DNA of 64,000 bases from Protopterus annectens. Lineage: Eukaryota > Chordata > Ceratodontiformes > Protopteridae. The notes under the pieces were generated by a model, which saw nothing but the letters and a program-made list of their open reading frames with translations, was not told the origin of the DNA and made no database searches. Within the stretch, counting starts at the first letter, position 1. The number at the start of each line of letters is the position of its first letter. A program made the translations under genes and the position numbers. Positions 44,020-55,924 of this stretch are shown in pieces. The DNA lies in the NCBI RefSeq assembly GCF_019279795.1, contig NC_056749.1, positions 576,575,549 to 576,639,548 of the forward strand. Direction: 5' to 3'.

Positions 44020-45470
44020 AGTCTTAACACAGGCTTTGTGCCATATGAATAGAGGACTGAGACGGTAATCCTCCTTCATAAGGGAGGACCTTCAACAGAC
44101 CCTGGATCTTTAGACTCGGCTTGACTAGTCTTATTTGGAAAGCCGTGGAAAGAATTGTCATGGAAATCATCAATAGGAATGTCTCCAGACACTGGATCCA
44201 CCCAGTTTGGCTTTGTCAAAAGAAGGTCATATTTACTGAATCTCATGGACTTCTTTGAAAAAGTCACTAAGACAATGGATAAGGGGGGAAACGGTGCATA
44301 CTGCCTACCTACCTAGGTCTGGGTAAGACATTTGATACAAAATCCCACTCGGGCATTGTCAACAAACTTACAGGACTAGGTGTAAACTCTTTTATAACAC
44401 ACTGGATAGCTAGCTGACTCACTGGTAGGACCCAGGAGGTTATAATCGGTATGACCACTACCACAAAGAGGCTGGTTATCAGTGGAGTCCCCCAGGGCTT
44501 AGTGCTAGGCCCACCCCTCTTTAGTATCTACTTCTTGGAAGGCAAAGACTTCTGGCTGACCAAGTTTGTAGGTGACTGCAAACTGGGAGCAGTTATTGAA
44601 TCCACCCAAGACGAGCACACCCTTCAGGAAGGTCTGATAAAAACAAATGCCAAAGCCATGGCTTATAACTCAATACCAAGAAATGCATTATAGTACCTTT
44701 TAAGAGGTGAGCCAACCCAGGTGACTACGCCATCAATAAAACCTCTGGGAACTCGCATAGATAGTAGCCAAGCCTTCGACCAAAGTGTGTCCAAGGTAGA
44801 AAGAAGATCCTGTGTTACTCAACTTGTAAGCAAGGGCATGGCATCTAGTTCATAGAGGTCATCATATCACTGTACTCTATACACTCTTTAGGCCCATTAT
44901 AGAGCATAATGCCCTCTTGGTATTTATCTGACCAGACATGTAGCAAGTGGAACATTCACAAAGGTTTCTTACAAAAAGAATACAGGGAGTAAACAATGTC
45001 CTACACTGATTGCCTCAAAGCCCTCTCTCTACTTGATGTCTTACAGACTTTTGAGAGATAATCTTTGCCTGGCAAGGCATCCCTGCACCCTGTTTTCATG
45101 AACCTTTTGCACATCCACAAAATAAATAGCATCAAAACTACTAGATTAAAATACCTAAATTGTGCTTGCGACATAAATAGGATATGTTGGAGAGACAGAT
45201 ATGTTTCTCAGAGAATTACTATTCTCTTGAACAAGTCCCCTATCCATGTGAAGCACAGTTCCTCTCTATCCATGTTTAAGGGCAATTTGGACTAATGGAT
45301 GGGTAATCTGAAATTCATCCCTGGTCTGGTGCCTTTGTCTCTGATGGACATAGGCAGTCAGTAAGTCACATTCTATATAAATCTAATTTTTGGATCACAT
45401 TTGAGTTGCACAGCTAAGCTTATAAGGGCCTTAGTGGTCTTTTGCCTAGTATACACCTATGGGGGCAAAA
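44020..45470 (+). mobile_element. CR1-like LINE, old 5'-truncated copy
   Basis: Begins in the RT region (LHKGGPSTDPG near 44070), then LISGVPQGLVLGPPLF-like sequence at ~44470 and a changed catalytic box (FVGDCKLG). Later RT pieces end at ~45295, with the family tail (GCTTATAAGGGCC, GCCTAGTATACACCTATG) at ~45410-45470. Much more diverged than the copy at 46190, so older. Dead. Confidence 0.85.
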
Positions 45471-46189
45471 ATCAAAGCCAGTGTGGACAAAGCCCACCCA
45501 AATACTAGGAGAAAATGCAATATATGCAGCTAGTGATCAGGCTTTAACCATAAACAGTGGAGCTGTGAGACAAAAAAAGTTCAATCACTGAGGTACAATT
45601 CTACCCAGAGAATGTCATTGTATTGGGGGCATCGAATTAAAACACAGATAAAACTGTATGGCATTGTACAGCCCATTACAGGAACGCATTTGAAAGGTCC
45701 TTACACCACCCTTGCTGCTGTTTATACTTTACTGCGTAATCTTCAGTATAAACTTCAGTGACTCCTCATCATCAACAGCCTCCTTTTACCCATTTTCTAC
45801 ATGGGGTTGAGGTGTTATATCGGCTATCACCATCTGTCTCTTCATTGCTATTCTCCTGCCTTCTTCAACACTCGTGTCTGACTATCGCAACTCATTACAG
45901 CCGAGTGCTCCTCCAGGCGTCTTCTGCAGTTAACCCCTACTGCTCCTCTAGGCGTCAAATATGGATTGTTCATATTTGCATTAATAATTCCAAAACCATG
46001 TTACTTACAAGGTACCAGGATATTTTGTCTTGTGCCATATGTGATGGCAAACACAACCCTATTGATATTTGACCTCTTTCAATGAGAGTTTTCTAGAACT
46101 CTAAGGTGATAACTTAGTTTTTAAAGGCTTAAGCCATGCCCACTAGGGGTTAAAGTTGCACACTCAAAAGAGCTGCTCCGGAGTGAATG
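45471..46189. other. Unassigned stretch between two LINEs
   Basis: About 720 bp. A 104-residue frame (45758-46072) is Ser/Pro/Leu-rich and resembles nothing I know. Not called as a gene. Confidence 0.5.
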
Positions 46190-47607
46190 AACAAAGCCAT
46201 GCAAAGCCATGGAGAGGATCATAATGGACCTCATAAATAAAGACATAGGGAATTTGCAGACTTTGGATCCAACCCAGTTTGGCTTTGTCAAAGGCAGATC
46301 ATGCCTTTTAAACTTGGTTGACTTTTTCGAAACAGTCACCAAAGCCATTGATGAGGGAAAGGCAGTCCATACAGCCTACCTCGATCTGGCGAAGGCCTTC
46401 GATACAATACCCCACTCGGGTATCATTGAAAAACTCATCAGCTTAAATATTAACCCATACATCACAAGATGGGTTGCAAACTGGCTGAGTGACAGAACCC
46501 ACAGGGTCAGAGTTGCTGGCGCCATGTCAGACTCAAAGCCTGTCACAAGTGGTGTCCCACAGGGCTCAGTCCTAGGCCCACTCTTGTTTGGCATCTACTT
46601 CTCAAGTACAAGCAAACACAGGAGGGTTATGGCTGACAAAGTTTGCAGATGACTGCAAACTGGGCGCCATAGTAGAAAACACATCTGACACAGATATCCT
46701 TCAGAAGGGTCTCACAGAAACGGATAACTGGTGCCAGAGCCATGGCCTAAAGTTAAATGCCAAAAAATGCATAGTCATACCCTTCGGAAAAACAAGGTTA
46801 CCCCTAGCTACCAAATAGGTGGCAATCCACTGAGCACAGAAGAAGTTATCAGGGACCTGGGGACCCAGGTTGATAGTCTGTCATTCGACACCCATGTAGC
46901 TAAAGTAGTTAGGAAAACCTTCTACATTGCCCACCTTATCATGAAGGGATTCTCATCTAGATCAAGGGAGGTCATTGTCTCCCTCTACTCATCACTCATC
47001 AGACCAATGATTGAGTACAATGCCCCATTCGGAATGTATCTGACCTGACACTTGCAGCAGCTGGAGAGGCCACAAAAGTTCCTCAACAAAAGGATAAAGG
47101 GTCTCAAAAATCTGTCCTATGCTGCCCGACTGAAAGAACTCCAGCTCTATTCAGTCGCTTACCGCTTGCTCAGAGGTGACCTTTGCCTAACATACAAGGC
47201 CATGTCAAACCCAGATTTGATGAATATGCTTCACCTCAAAGAATCTAGATCCATCAGAGCCACAAGGGCGGAGACTTAAACCTCGACACGGCTATTAATA
47301 GGACGTGCTGGAGGGATAGATTCATCACCCAAAGACTCCCTATGCTGTGGAACAAAATCCCGGTATATGTGAGGCAGAGCACCTCGCTGGCCTTGTTCAA
47401 GAGAAATCTTGACCAATGGATGGGAGATCGCAGATATACCCCAGGGATTACCTCAGTGTCACTGCTCGACAGAGGCACAGCAAAATAATGGGTATATTTC
47501 CCCATACTAAAGGGGTGGCGTAAGCCACAAAACTATGGGCTAGGCTTGTAAATGCCCTTGGGCAGATAGCCTAGTATGAACCTATGAACAATCCATCCAC
47601 TTTGCTG
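46190..47607 (+). mobile_element. CR1-like LINE, younger 5'-truncated copy
   Basis: Starts in the RT (AMERIIMDLINKDIG). Motif A is [19 protein letters not shown], motif [20 protein letters not shown], and the catalytic box is an intact FADD (KFADDCKLG at ~46640). RT C-terminal sequence continues to the stop near 47487. The 3' tail (GGGCTAGGCTTG, GCCTAGTATGAACCTATGAAC) ends at 47607. The RT is spread over about four frames with short overlaps, so a few frameshifts and an in-frame stop near 47046 inactivate it. It abuts an RTE-like fragment on the other strand without a gap. Confidence 0.9.
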
Positions 47608-48258
47608 GATGCCCTTGTTTCCTCTTGCTTTCTTCCTGTCTGTCCCAAATCTTTACCACATTGCCTTCTGCTTTTCTGCACATGTACCAGAATCATCATA
47701 ATCTGTTCTGTCTGACCTTTTCTGCAAGTGGAGCTAGTTTGGCTTCTACACTTATGTCCTCATTTCTCAGTCTGTCCCACAGTGTGCATCCTACCACCCT
47801 TCTCAGACACTTCATCCCCATCACCTGTAGCTTCCTCTACTGCTCTGCCTTTACTGCCCAGGTTTGTGTACCATACAGTAGTACTGGTTGCACCACTTGG
47901 TGCACCTTACTTTATAGCTTCTTTGCCATTCTTCTGTCATATACTACACCTGACACTGTGCCAGTTGCGGCCCCTCTGATTCTAGCTTTGAACTTTTCAT
48001 TCAGATGCTCCTTTTTGTCAGCCACCACTTCCCAGGTACTTGAAGCTGTTACCCTGTTTCACTGTTTTTCCTTTCCATCTCAATTTTCAGCTTCTTTTGA
48101 ACTCCATTTGCTGCCATTACAACTGTCTTATCTGTACTCAGGCTGATCCCATGTGCCTTCAGTTTTGCATTCCATTCTCCTATCCTTTGCTGAAGTTCTT
48201 CTTCAGAGTCTGCTTGTAATGCCACATCGTCTGCATACATCAATGTTGTTGATCTGTT
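47608..48258 (-). mobile_element. RTE-like LINE, RT C-terminal piece (piece 3 of 3)
   Basis: On the minus strand, LMYADDVALQADSEEELQQR (48245-48190) carries the YADD catalytic box. It is followed by KAHGISLSTDKTVVM and further C-terminal sequence (ADKKEHLNEKFK, LLYGTQTWAV in degraded frames) to ~47610. This is the RT second half typical of RTE-type LINEs. It continues, after an interruption of ~2.8 kb, the piece at 51090-51716. Confidence 0.75.
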
Positions 48259-48400
48259 ATAGGCTCATAGGTTATAGGTCATAGGCTATCTGCCCTAGTG
48301 GGCCATTTTAAGCCTAGCCAAATTTCCCATCCCAGAGGTAAGCATTAAACCCTGTACCTTGTGTCTATCAGGTAAACACCTTAACCATTACGTCATCCTC
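48259..48400 (-). mobile_element. tRNA-derived SINE with a CR1-like LINE tail
   Basis: Read on the minus strand from 48400. A tRNA-like head (GGATGACGTAATGGTTAAGG resembles a Pol III A box region; GGTACAGGGTTTAATGC a decayed B box) is followed by GGCTAGGCTTAAAATGGCCC, then GGGCAGATAGCCTATGACC. That tail matches the 3' end of the CR1-like LINE at 47540-47607 (GGCTAGGCTTGTAAATGCCC, GGGCAGATAGCCTAGTATG). It inserted within the RTE-like RT gene. About 142 bp. Confidence 0.7.
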
Positions 48401-48429
48401 AAACATAGAAAATGTCATAGCCATCGATA

Positions 48430-50300
48430 CCAGTAGAAGGGCAGTCTTTTAGTATATAGCCCACTCTCCTTTGTCAAGAAGCTATGAAAGTATGGGAATA
48501 AATGTCATGCAACCATTTTCTGACTGCAAATGACATTGCTGGGTAAGCCAGCTCTTTCCACTAGACAGACTCATTTGCTCTCAAATGCCACACAAGTGGC
48601 ACAGATGTCACTAATATTGTAGCGGTTCTGTCACTGCAGGAAGCTCCGCTTTAACTTCAGATTCCCTGTCCAACACCAAATGCTGCAACTTTTTTTCTCC
48701 TAATTCCTTCTTCATGAAGAACATCCCAGGGATGATCTCATGTAGAATGGTACCCCAAGGACAAGTCTGTGCTTTCCTCTCCTTTTTAATTCAGAAAATC
48801 AAAAGAAACACATTTCTAAAGTCATGTTCACATTCCTGTTCTGTGCAAGATATGCCTTACCTGTTAGTCTCTTCCTCTGCCTTTGGCTCTTGATGACCCT
48901 ACTGCCCAATCCAAGTCTCCAGTCTCTATATACTACCTGCTAACCTTTTCAGGGTAGTCCAGATTCATACATCTGGATAAAAGCTCAACAGGAGAAAACA
49001 GCCAGAAGGCTCTTTTTTTTTTCCGATCACAGCTTTATTTAGGAGTCCAGAGCATTACATCACTCTACTCTACTATCTGTCATTTTTGGACCGATCTTGA
49101 ATTTTTTATTCAGTTTTCACTTCATCTTCTGTCAAGGGTAACATTATTCTTATTTGGAAATGTCATTAAAGCTCATGTTCTAGGTCTTTATTCTTTCTGA
49201 AAAGTTATAAGATTTTTCTGAATGGTATGTTTCTTCTAAAGCCTTCACTTTAGACTCCTGTTTTTTTCTGTGGTATTTGTAATTGAATTGGAAAAACGTA
49301 CTTTTCTCCCAAATCACAGTCTCCATAGCTTTTTTTCAAGTTGCAATTACATGAGTTAAAAGAACCGAGTTACAAGTCTTGCATGTGCAGTCCCCATATC
49401 TTGTTTCAGTAAGAGTTTTTCCGTCAAAGTTAGCCAATGAAACTAACCAAAAATGGCCCAGTCTCCATAGCACAGCCTTTGTCTAGTTGCGATTACATCA
49501 GCTAAAAGAACTGAGTTACAAGTCTTACCTGTGCAGTCCCCATATCTTATGTTCCAGTAAGAGTTTTTTTACATCAAAAGTAGCCAGTGAAACTAACCAG
49601 AATTGGTCACTTCATCCTCCAGTATTTTTACCCTAATTATTTGAACAACACAAAATCTTTACTGCACAACATGTCTCGGACATCTTGCGTTCTAGATTGA
49701 CAGGATAGAACAAAACTGTTGTTCAGCTGTTCCTATCTTTCATTAACAAAAAATTAAGTCATATAGTGTCAAAAAGATTACCCTAGCTAATTGGTTGATA
49801 GACTGCATCAAATTCTGTCGCAAAAAGTAAATTAAGCCTTTGTCTTATAACTCTATGGGCCATCCTACTACAGCAGTGACTATAGACAAAACTTTTCAAT
49901 AATGCAGCCGTGGACAATAACTGCAACAGCTACCAGGTCTTCACTGAATACCTGCCCAAGATGCTAAAAGCTGGATGGTATTTCTAGAACCTAGTTGCTG
50001 GAGCCACAAAAATTAGAGGTTATGTTCTCACAAAGACAACCACCCAGGAAGATGAGCTTCTGAATCTTGCATATTACCAATGACGGACTTCCTCCTATTA
50101 AAGTTAGTTATACACAAGCCATAATAATATGTCTGGATGAACATGTCCACCTTGTGTAGTATACCCACCTATCTTCATCTCCTTTGGTCACCTATACACA
50201 GAGAGGAGGAGCTAATCTCAGAGCATTATGGTTAAAGGGGGAGCAGTTTAGTAGTCTGAGAAAGTTTTAGCTAGTGCGTTACTGAACGCCTAACAAATGA
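48430..50300 (+). mobile_element. DIRS-type element 3, old 3'-half fossil
   Basis: Starts within the RNase H region (matches the EAMKVW block of DIRS 1 near 48485) and continues to recombinase-like sequence near 49780-49970 (a block resembling [10 protein letters not shown] and a decayed ATWSS motif). Probable end-repeat sequence follows at ~50030-50300. The 5' half is absent. Broken many times, the oldest DIRS in the window. Exact ends are uncertain. Confidence 0.6.
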
Positions 50301-50479
50301 GTCTTGTTATCAAGGATGGATCTACTCATCCATATAAGGTGTACTATATGCAACTTTGGTTTGCCTTACTTCTGTGGGTAAAAGAACCAACTTCCTGAAG
50401 GTCTACTGATAAAAGAACTGGTGATCCTTTAAACTACCCAAAGTTGTTAGCATGCCGACAAATCTGTATACAACATATA

Positions 50480-50845
50480 GGGTCTATATTACATCACCGA
50501 ACACTTAAAAAAGCGAACGGTGATTAATCGACCCTATGTAAGCGAAAGCTTACAATGTCAAACTGTCAGAATAGGGGGAAAAATGCTGTTCCAACAAAAA
50601 AAGAAAACACTTTAAACATTACATTAAGTGGAGGGTGCACCCCCAATGTGGGGGGCTGTGCCCCCCCCACACACACACACACCCCTACTTAAATATACCA
50701 ACTCCAAGATCGCACTACAGTGCCAAAAATGGCAAAGTAATGAAGCGGCCAAGCAAATTCTTTCCCAGGGAAAGAATTTGCTTAAAAGCCGCTTCAATAT
50801 TTTGCCTTTTAAGTTACACCAAGACGCATTCGAAAGAATGCGTCT
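50480..50845. repeat. Palindrome-rich patch
   Basis: At least four separate hairpins in 366 bp. GGGTC…ATCACCGAAC pairs with GAACGGTGAT…GACCC (50480-50534). TGTAAGC/GCTTACA lies at 50537-50554. A ~25-bp-arm hairpin GAAGCGGCC…TTCTTTCCC/GGGAAAGAA…GCCGCTTC lies at 50742-50795. AGACGCATTC/GAATGCGTCT lies at 50822-50845. A G/C-rich segment with the palindrome GGGTGCACCC and a CA repeat sits between. No coding. Likely a non-autonomous element of unknown type. Confidence 0.65.
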
Positions 50846-51089
50846 TTGGTCTTGTAATAGGAACCCAACATATGGACCTGCATCCAATCTGTCAACAAGT
50901 CTATCTCATTTCACGGTTAGCTGCGATAGGCTCCAGCCTATGTTGTCCTAAAACCCAGAACATGTTAAAGTGGGTAACAAAAAAAAATGACTGCATAGGC
51001 AACTTATGTAAACCATAACAGATATTGGTACTTTTAAGAAATATAACATTTTCTGTTGTAAACATTATTGTATTTTTCTTTAGTGCTGG

Positions 51090-51716
51090 ACTAATAGCCA
51101 AAGAAACCAGCAGTCACAAAGGCCTGTCTCTGACCTGTTTGCTAATGTAGTCCATTACCAGTATGGACAGTAGTGGGCTCAGAGCTGAAACCTGGTGCAC
51201 ACCCACTCCTATTGGGAACCCCTCTGTGAGACTGAACACTGTTGTTTATACTTGACTAATTTGGTCCTTGTACATAGCCTGTACTAATTCTACTAGTGTT
51301 TCTGGGACTTTGAGCCACCTCAGAACTGTCCAAATCGGCTTTCTTGGGACCTTATTATATGCTCTCTCCAAGTCTGGAATGCCCAGTTGGACACTCTCTC
51401 TTCATGTCTAGCTTTTTTTCAACTGTCTATCTCACTGCAAACATCTGATCAGTTTTGCTGCATCCTGAGCTGAATCTGAACTGCTTATCTCCCATATTAC
51501 TTTCTACAACTCTGTGCATTTCTTTTATAACTCACAGTCCCCCGAACTTTCATGCAATGTGACAGATGTTTGATACCTCTGTATTTCCCACAGTTTTGAC
51601 TGTCCCATTTGTTTTCGAAGACTAGAACTAGTAAGCTTACTCTCCAGTCATCTGGGGTATGCTTTTCTGTGCAGACTGCTATGAGTACCCTCAGGAGCCT
51701 GTAGCTTTCTCTGACT
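51090..51716 (-). mobile_element. RTE-like LINE, RT N-terminal piece (piece 2 of 3)
   Basis: Reading the minus strand, degraded RT sequence contains KYRGIKHLSHCMKV, QFRFSSGCSKTDQMFAVR and GVHQVSALSPLLSILVMDYI. These are recognisable as RTE-type RT motifs (NYRGI, QFGF.PG, G.HQGSALSPLLF). Frames are broken repeatedly. It continues on the 5' side in the piece at 63030-63420 and on the 3' side in 47608-48258. Confidence 0.72.
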
Positions 51717-51833
51717 TACAGGTTCATAGGTCCATACTAAGCTATCTGCCCTACGGCATTTATAAGCCTAGCCAGAGTATGTTTGGCTTTCGCCACCCAT
51801 TTTAAATTAATTTTGCTTTGCCCTTTTTCGAGG

Positions 51834-54618
51834 TTAGTATACTGTGCCTCTGTCTAACAGTGACACAGAAGTGATACCCGGGGTAAACCTACGATCTCCC
51901 ATCCACTCATCAAGATTCCTCTTGAAGAGAGTCAATGAGAGACTCTGCCTAACCTGGACTGGGATTTTATTCCAGAGTGAAGGGAGCCTCTGGGTTATGA
52001 ATATGTCCCTCCAGCATGTCCTATTTATTTCAATGCTGAGGTTCAAGTCACTCGAGCGTGTAGCTCAATGGGATTTGGATTTTTTGAGGTGCAGCATGTC
52101 CCTTAATTCCGGGTTGGACATGGCTTTATATGTCAGGCACAGGTCGCCTCTGAGCAGGCTGTATGCCACTGAGTAGAGCTGGAGTTTCTTTAACCGGGCA
52201 GCATATGGCATCTGTTTGAGCCCTTTGATCCTCTTGGTGAGGTACGTTTGGGGTCTTTCCAGTTGCTGAAGGTGTTTGGTAAGGTACATCCCAAAAGGGG
52301 CATTGTACTCGATTATGGGCCTGATGAGGGATGAGTAAAGAGGCACAATGACCTCCCCTAATCTAGATGTGAATCCCTTCATGATTAGGTGGGCTATATA
52401 AAATGTTTTTCTAACCACTTTGGCCACGTGGTTGTCAAATGAGAGATTGCTATGAACTTGGGTCCACAGGACCCTAATTACTTCTGTACTTAATGGATTA
52501 CCACCTATGTAGTAATTTGTGGGCAGTTTGTTTTTGCCAAAGGGGATGACTATACACTTTTTGGCGTTTAGCTTGAGGCCATGGCTCTGGCACCAGTTGT
52601 CTGTTTCTATGACGCCCTTTTGGAGGATGCTTGTGTCTGCTGGAGAGTCGATTATGACGCCCAGTTTGCAGTCATCTGTGAACTTGGTCAGCCACAGTCC
52701 TTCTGTGTTGGCCTGTACCTCCGAGAAATATATACCGAACAAGAGAGGGCCCAGGACTGAGCCTTGTGGGACGCCACTTGTAACTGGTTTGGAGTCTGAC
52801 ATGGCTCCAGCAATTCTAACCATGTGGGTTCTATCTTTGAGCCAGTTTGCAACCCATCTAGTGACATAGGGGTTTATATTTAAGCTGGTGAGCTTATCTA
52901 TAATGCCCGAGTGGGGTATTGTATCGAAAGCTTTTGCGAGGTCCAGATAGGCTGTGTGGACCACCTTCCCTTCGTCAGTGGCCTTGGTGACTGTTTCAAA
53001 GAAGTCGACCAGGTTTAAGAGGCAGGATCTGCCCTTAACAAAGCCGAACTGGGTAGGATCCAGTGTCTATAGGTCTCCAATATCTTTATTTATGAGGTCC
53101 ATGATGATCGTTTCCATAGCTTTGCAGACCAAGCTAGTCAGGCTTATGGGGCGATAGTTTCCAGGGTCCGTTGAGGCACCACCTTTGTGGAGAGGGACCA
53201 CTGTTGCTGTACACCACTCTTTGGGTACATATCCTGTAGTAAGGCTGAGATTGAACAGTAGTTTTATGTTTGGGTTTAGCTCTTCTTGGAGTTCATGTAG
53301 GACGCAGCCCGGGACACCGTCTGGTCCCATTGATGCTGTGTTTTTTGCTTTGGAGAGGGCGGCTCTTACCTGAGCATCTGAGATGTCAGGGGGGGCAGCA
53401 CTCTGCTGGGATAGATATTTTCCCTTTTGGTGGGGAGGGGGGGGTTGAGCTGAACCTGTCAGTTAGGATGTTGGCAATGTCTGTGGGTTCGGTGTATTTT
53501 TTGTCATTTTGGACTAATTCTGAGCATATCTGGGAATTCCCACCCAGGTTCCTAACATAACTAAAGAAAGCCTTGTGGTTATCCTTAGTGTCCTGTGCAA
53601 TTTTTCTCTCGAAGCTGGCCTTTGACGATTTTATGAGTGCCCTTAGTTTTTTGCTAATACTGATCAGAGATGCCTTCCCTTTTTGGGATTTTGCAGTATC
53701 ATGTATTAGCTTCCTCCTACTGTATAGTTTGTTTATGGCTGGGGTCCACCAGACAGGACGTCTGCCTTTGGAGGATTGGGTCTTGGTTTTATTTGGGATT
53801 GCATGATCCATGCATTCCTGAAGGTGTTCATAGAATGCATTTATAAAGGCTTCTGCGGTCTGGGACATATTTTCCACAGGCCCGGGGACTTTGAAGGATT
53901 CCACCTCGGTTTTGAGGAGTGTGAAATTTGCTTTAGAGAAGTTTTTCACTGTGGTTTTCTGGGCAGGGGGTGGGGTGGGATGTGAATATCCAGTGAGATC
54001 AGTTTATGGTCTGATCTTACCAGTGAGGGGTACACTTCTGGTCTGGAGCATAGAGTCCCCATGTAAGTGATGATCAGGTCCAGTATGTTTTCCCCTCTTG
54101 TGGGAGTGGTAACAAGTTGTTCCATAACATTTGAATTTATGAATTCTAGGAACCTTTGGGCTAGGGTGTTGGAGCTAGAGTAATGCTCCCAGTCTGTTTG
54201 GGTAGTTGAAGTCGCCCAATATAATGGTGTTTGGAGAGACCTTCATATTTTCCAGTGTTCTCAGGAAGGCCAAGTGGGGTTCCTGGGTTTGGGAGGGTGG
54301 TCTGTAGCAGGCTATAAACTGGAAGGCAGTTTTACCCACTGTTAGTTGCACATGGATAGTCTCTGATGCTTCGTGCTTTGCCACCAACCTGGAGGTGTGG
54401 GTATCTTTGATGAATATCGATACTCCCCCTCCTTTTATGGTTCGGTCCAAGTTTTGGGGCCGAAAAGCATGGTATGAGGTATAACCTGGTAGTGCTGGGG
54501 TGCTCTCGGGAGCCCTGAACCAGGTTTCTGTTACTGCACAGATATCGATGTTCTCTATGCTAAGGAGAGTTTCGAGTGCGTGTATCTTGAGATTTAGACT
54601 TCTGGCGTTGAGTAGCAT
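51834..54618 (-). pseudogene. CR1-like LINE ORF2: APE endonuclease and reverse transcriptase (broken)
   Basis: 5' to 3' on the minus strand. The APE-type endonuclease is at 54618-54175 ([42 protein letters not shown]). A basic linker at 53949-53386 has the KTKTQSSKGRRPVWW block. RT follows from 53330 (VPLHKGGASTDPGNYRPIS), with 52964-52065 containing [38 protein letters not shown] and the catalytic box. The end piece is 52046-51834. The catalytic box reads FTDD rather than FADD. The nuclease nicks target DNA and the RT copies the RNA from its 3' end. Frameshifts between the listed pieces, and the division at ~52050, make it non-functional. Confidence 0.87.
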
Positions 54619-54647
54619 TACTCTTAGTTTCTTATCCCTTGTGATAC

Positions 54648-55617
54648 CTATGGAGGTGGGTTTGTCTTTTGAGCCTTGCCTAAAAAAGGCACTATGGGGG
54701 TAGCAAGAGCCTTTGCCAATATCCGAAAGCCCAGGGGTGACGGGTGCAAGCCGTCCCTAGAGAAGCATCGTGGCTTGTCGAGCATATCATCCCAGGCTGA
54801 CAGGCATTGGATCCCCTTTGAATGACACCAATACTTAAGCCAATTGTTGAAATTGATCATTTTTGTCTTCATATTGTGGCATCATTCTTGGTGAGGGTAA
54901 GATGCTACTCAAGGTCAGGGTCATACCGGCCTGGGCTACATGCTCAGAGTGCTCCTCTATGTCTCTTTTCATGTAGTCCAGGGAGATACGTCTCAGGTCA
55001 CACCAGCATGGACAATGACTGAGTCATATTTGTACTTGCCTTGGAGTGACCTGAGTGCTTGTGTTATGTGGCGGATCCTAGCGCCCGACAAGCTGCTCGC
55101 CGTGACCTTCTCCTTGTTCAGCCTGGTGAGCGGGACGTCAGTGTGCCTGACGATAGAGTCACCTATTACAAGTGTATCAAGTGTGTTGTTTAGCCTTGAG
55201 GGCTGTGACTGTTCGGCACACTGGCTTTGTGAGATGTGTTTCACGTGTTTTGTTTTGGGGTAGCGGTTGCTTGGGTGTCTGCTTTGGAGGTCTCTGGTGC
55301 TTAGGCAGATCTTTATTTAGAGCCTCCGAGTATGCTTTTGTGTGGTTATGTGTTTGGTTTGCTGTCGTGGTAGGTCTATGTGAGACTGGAATTGTAGTGA
55401 GTGTGGTTTCCTTCTCCTCCTGACTGGTTATGCCAGTACTGAGTTGAGAGAGCTTAGCCTCCAGTTTGGCTGTATGGTTGCATCTCTCACATGTGTTGGA
55501 ATTTGTTGGGAGGAGGAGAGGGTTGTCTGTGTACATGAGGCAGCTGTAACATTGCCTCAAGATTCCCATATTCACCAGCTGGACCGGAGAGGAGATTGAC
55601 AACTGACCTTTGGACAT
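54648..55617 (-). pseudogene. CR1-like LINE ORF1: zinc-binding/coiled-coil and SGNH-esterase-like protein (broken)
   Basis: 55617-55177 encodes MSKGQLSISSPVQ, a Cys pair CYSC and a second pair CERC that could bind zinc, and a predicted coiled coil (KLEAKLSQLS). The Thr/Gln-rich linker leads into 55244-54993 with VIGDSIVRHTDV, which is SGNH block I (Gly-Asp-Ser). The last piece, 54872-54648, holds DGLHPSPLGFRILAKAL, the Asp-x-x-His block V. Such esterase-bearing ORF1 proteins are known in CR1/L2-type LINEs and bind RNA or membranes, with an uncertain role. Broken between the three pieces. Confidence 0.82.
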
Positions 55618-55924
55618 GCTAGAATGATGTTGGGAATTCCTTTATAATTAAAAACAAGGGCCAATGGGGAGTGAGGGTGTAGTGCTTTTAATTTTTAGTG
55701 CTGACTTATAATTGCTTTAGTGAGCAAGTGCCAGGTAACTTAAGTGCAATGTGTTACAGGTAACTTAAATGCAAAAATGACAAACAGTAACTTTCTTTCA
55801 AGTGAAGCAAGGAAATAAGTACAGTAAGCAATGCAGATATCACTAGGGATCCACAGGAGCGCTGAGAAGCCGCGTTTTAGGTGGAATTACAGTTCCAGGG
55901 AAATAACAAGCAAACAAACAACAA

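Larger units (their letters stand above)
51717..55640 (-). mobile_element. CR1-like LINE, nearly full length
   Basis: About 3.9 kb on the minus strand with both ORFs. ORF1 is at 55617-54648, ORF2 at 54618-51834, and the 3' tail is at 51833-51717 (ends GGTTCATAGG). It splits an older RTE-like element. Upstream of ORF1 lie ~480-bp tandem repeats that may belong to its 5' UTR. ORF2 is in at least five open pieces, so the copy is inactive. It is the best reference for the family in this window. Confidence 0.9.

Noticed and set aside
45758-46072. 104-residue Ser/Leu-rich frame as a small gene
   Set aside because: No similarity recognised, low-complexity composition, and it lies between two LINE copies.
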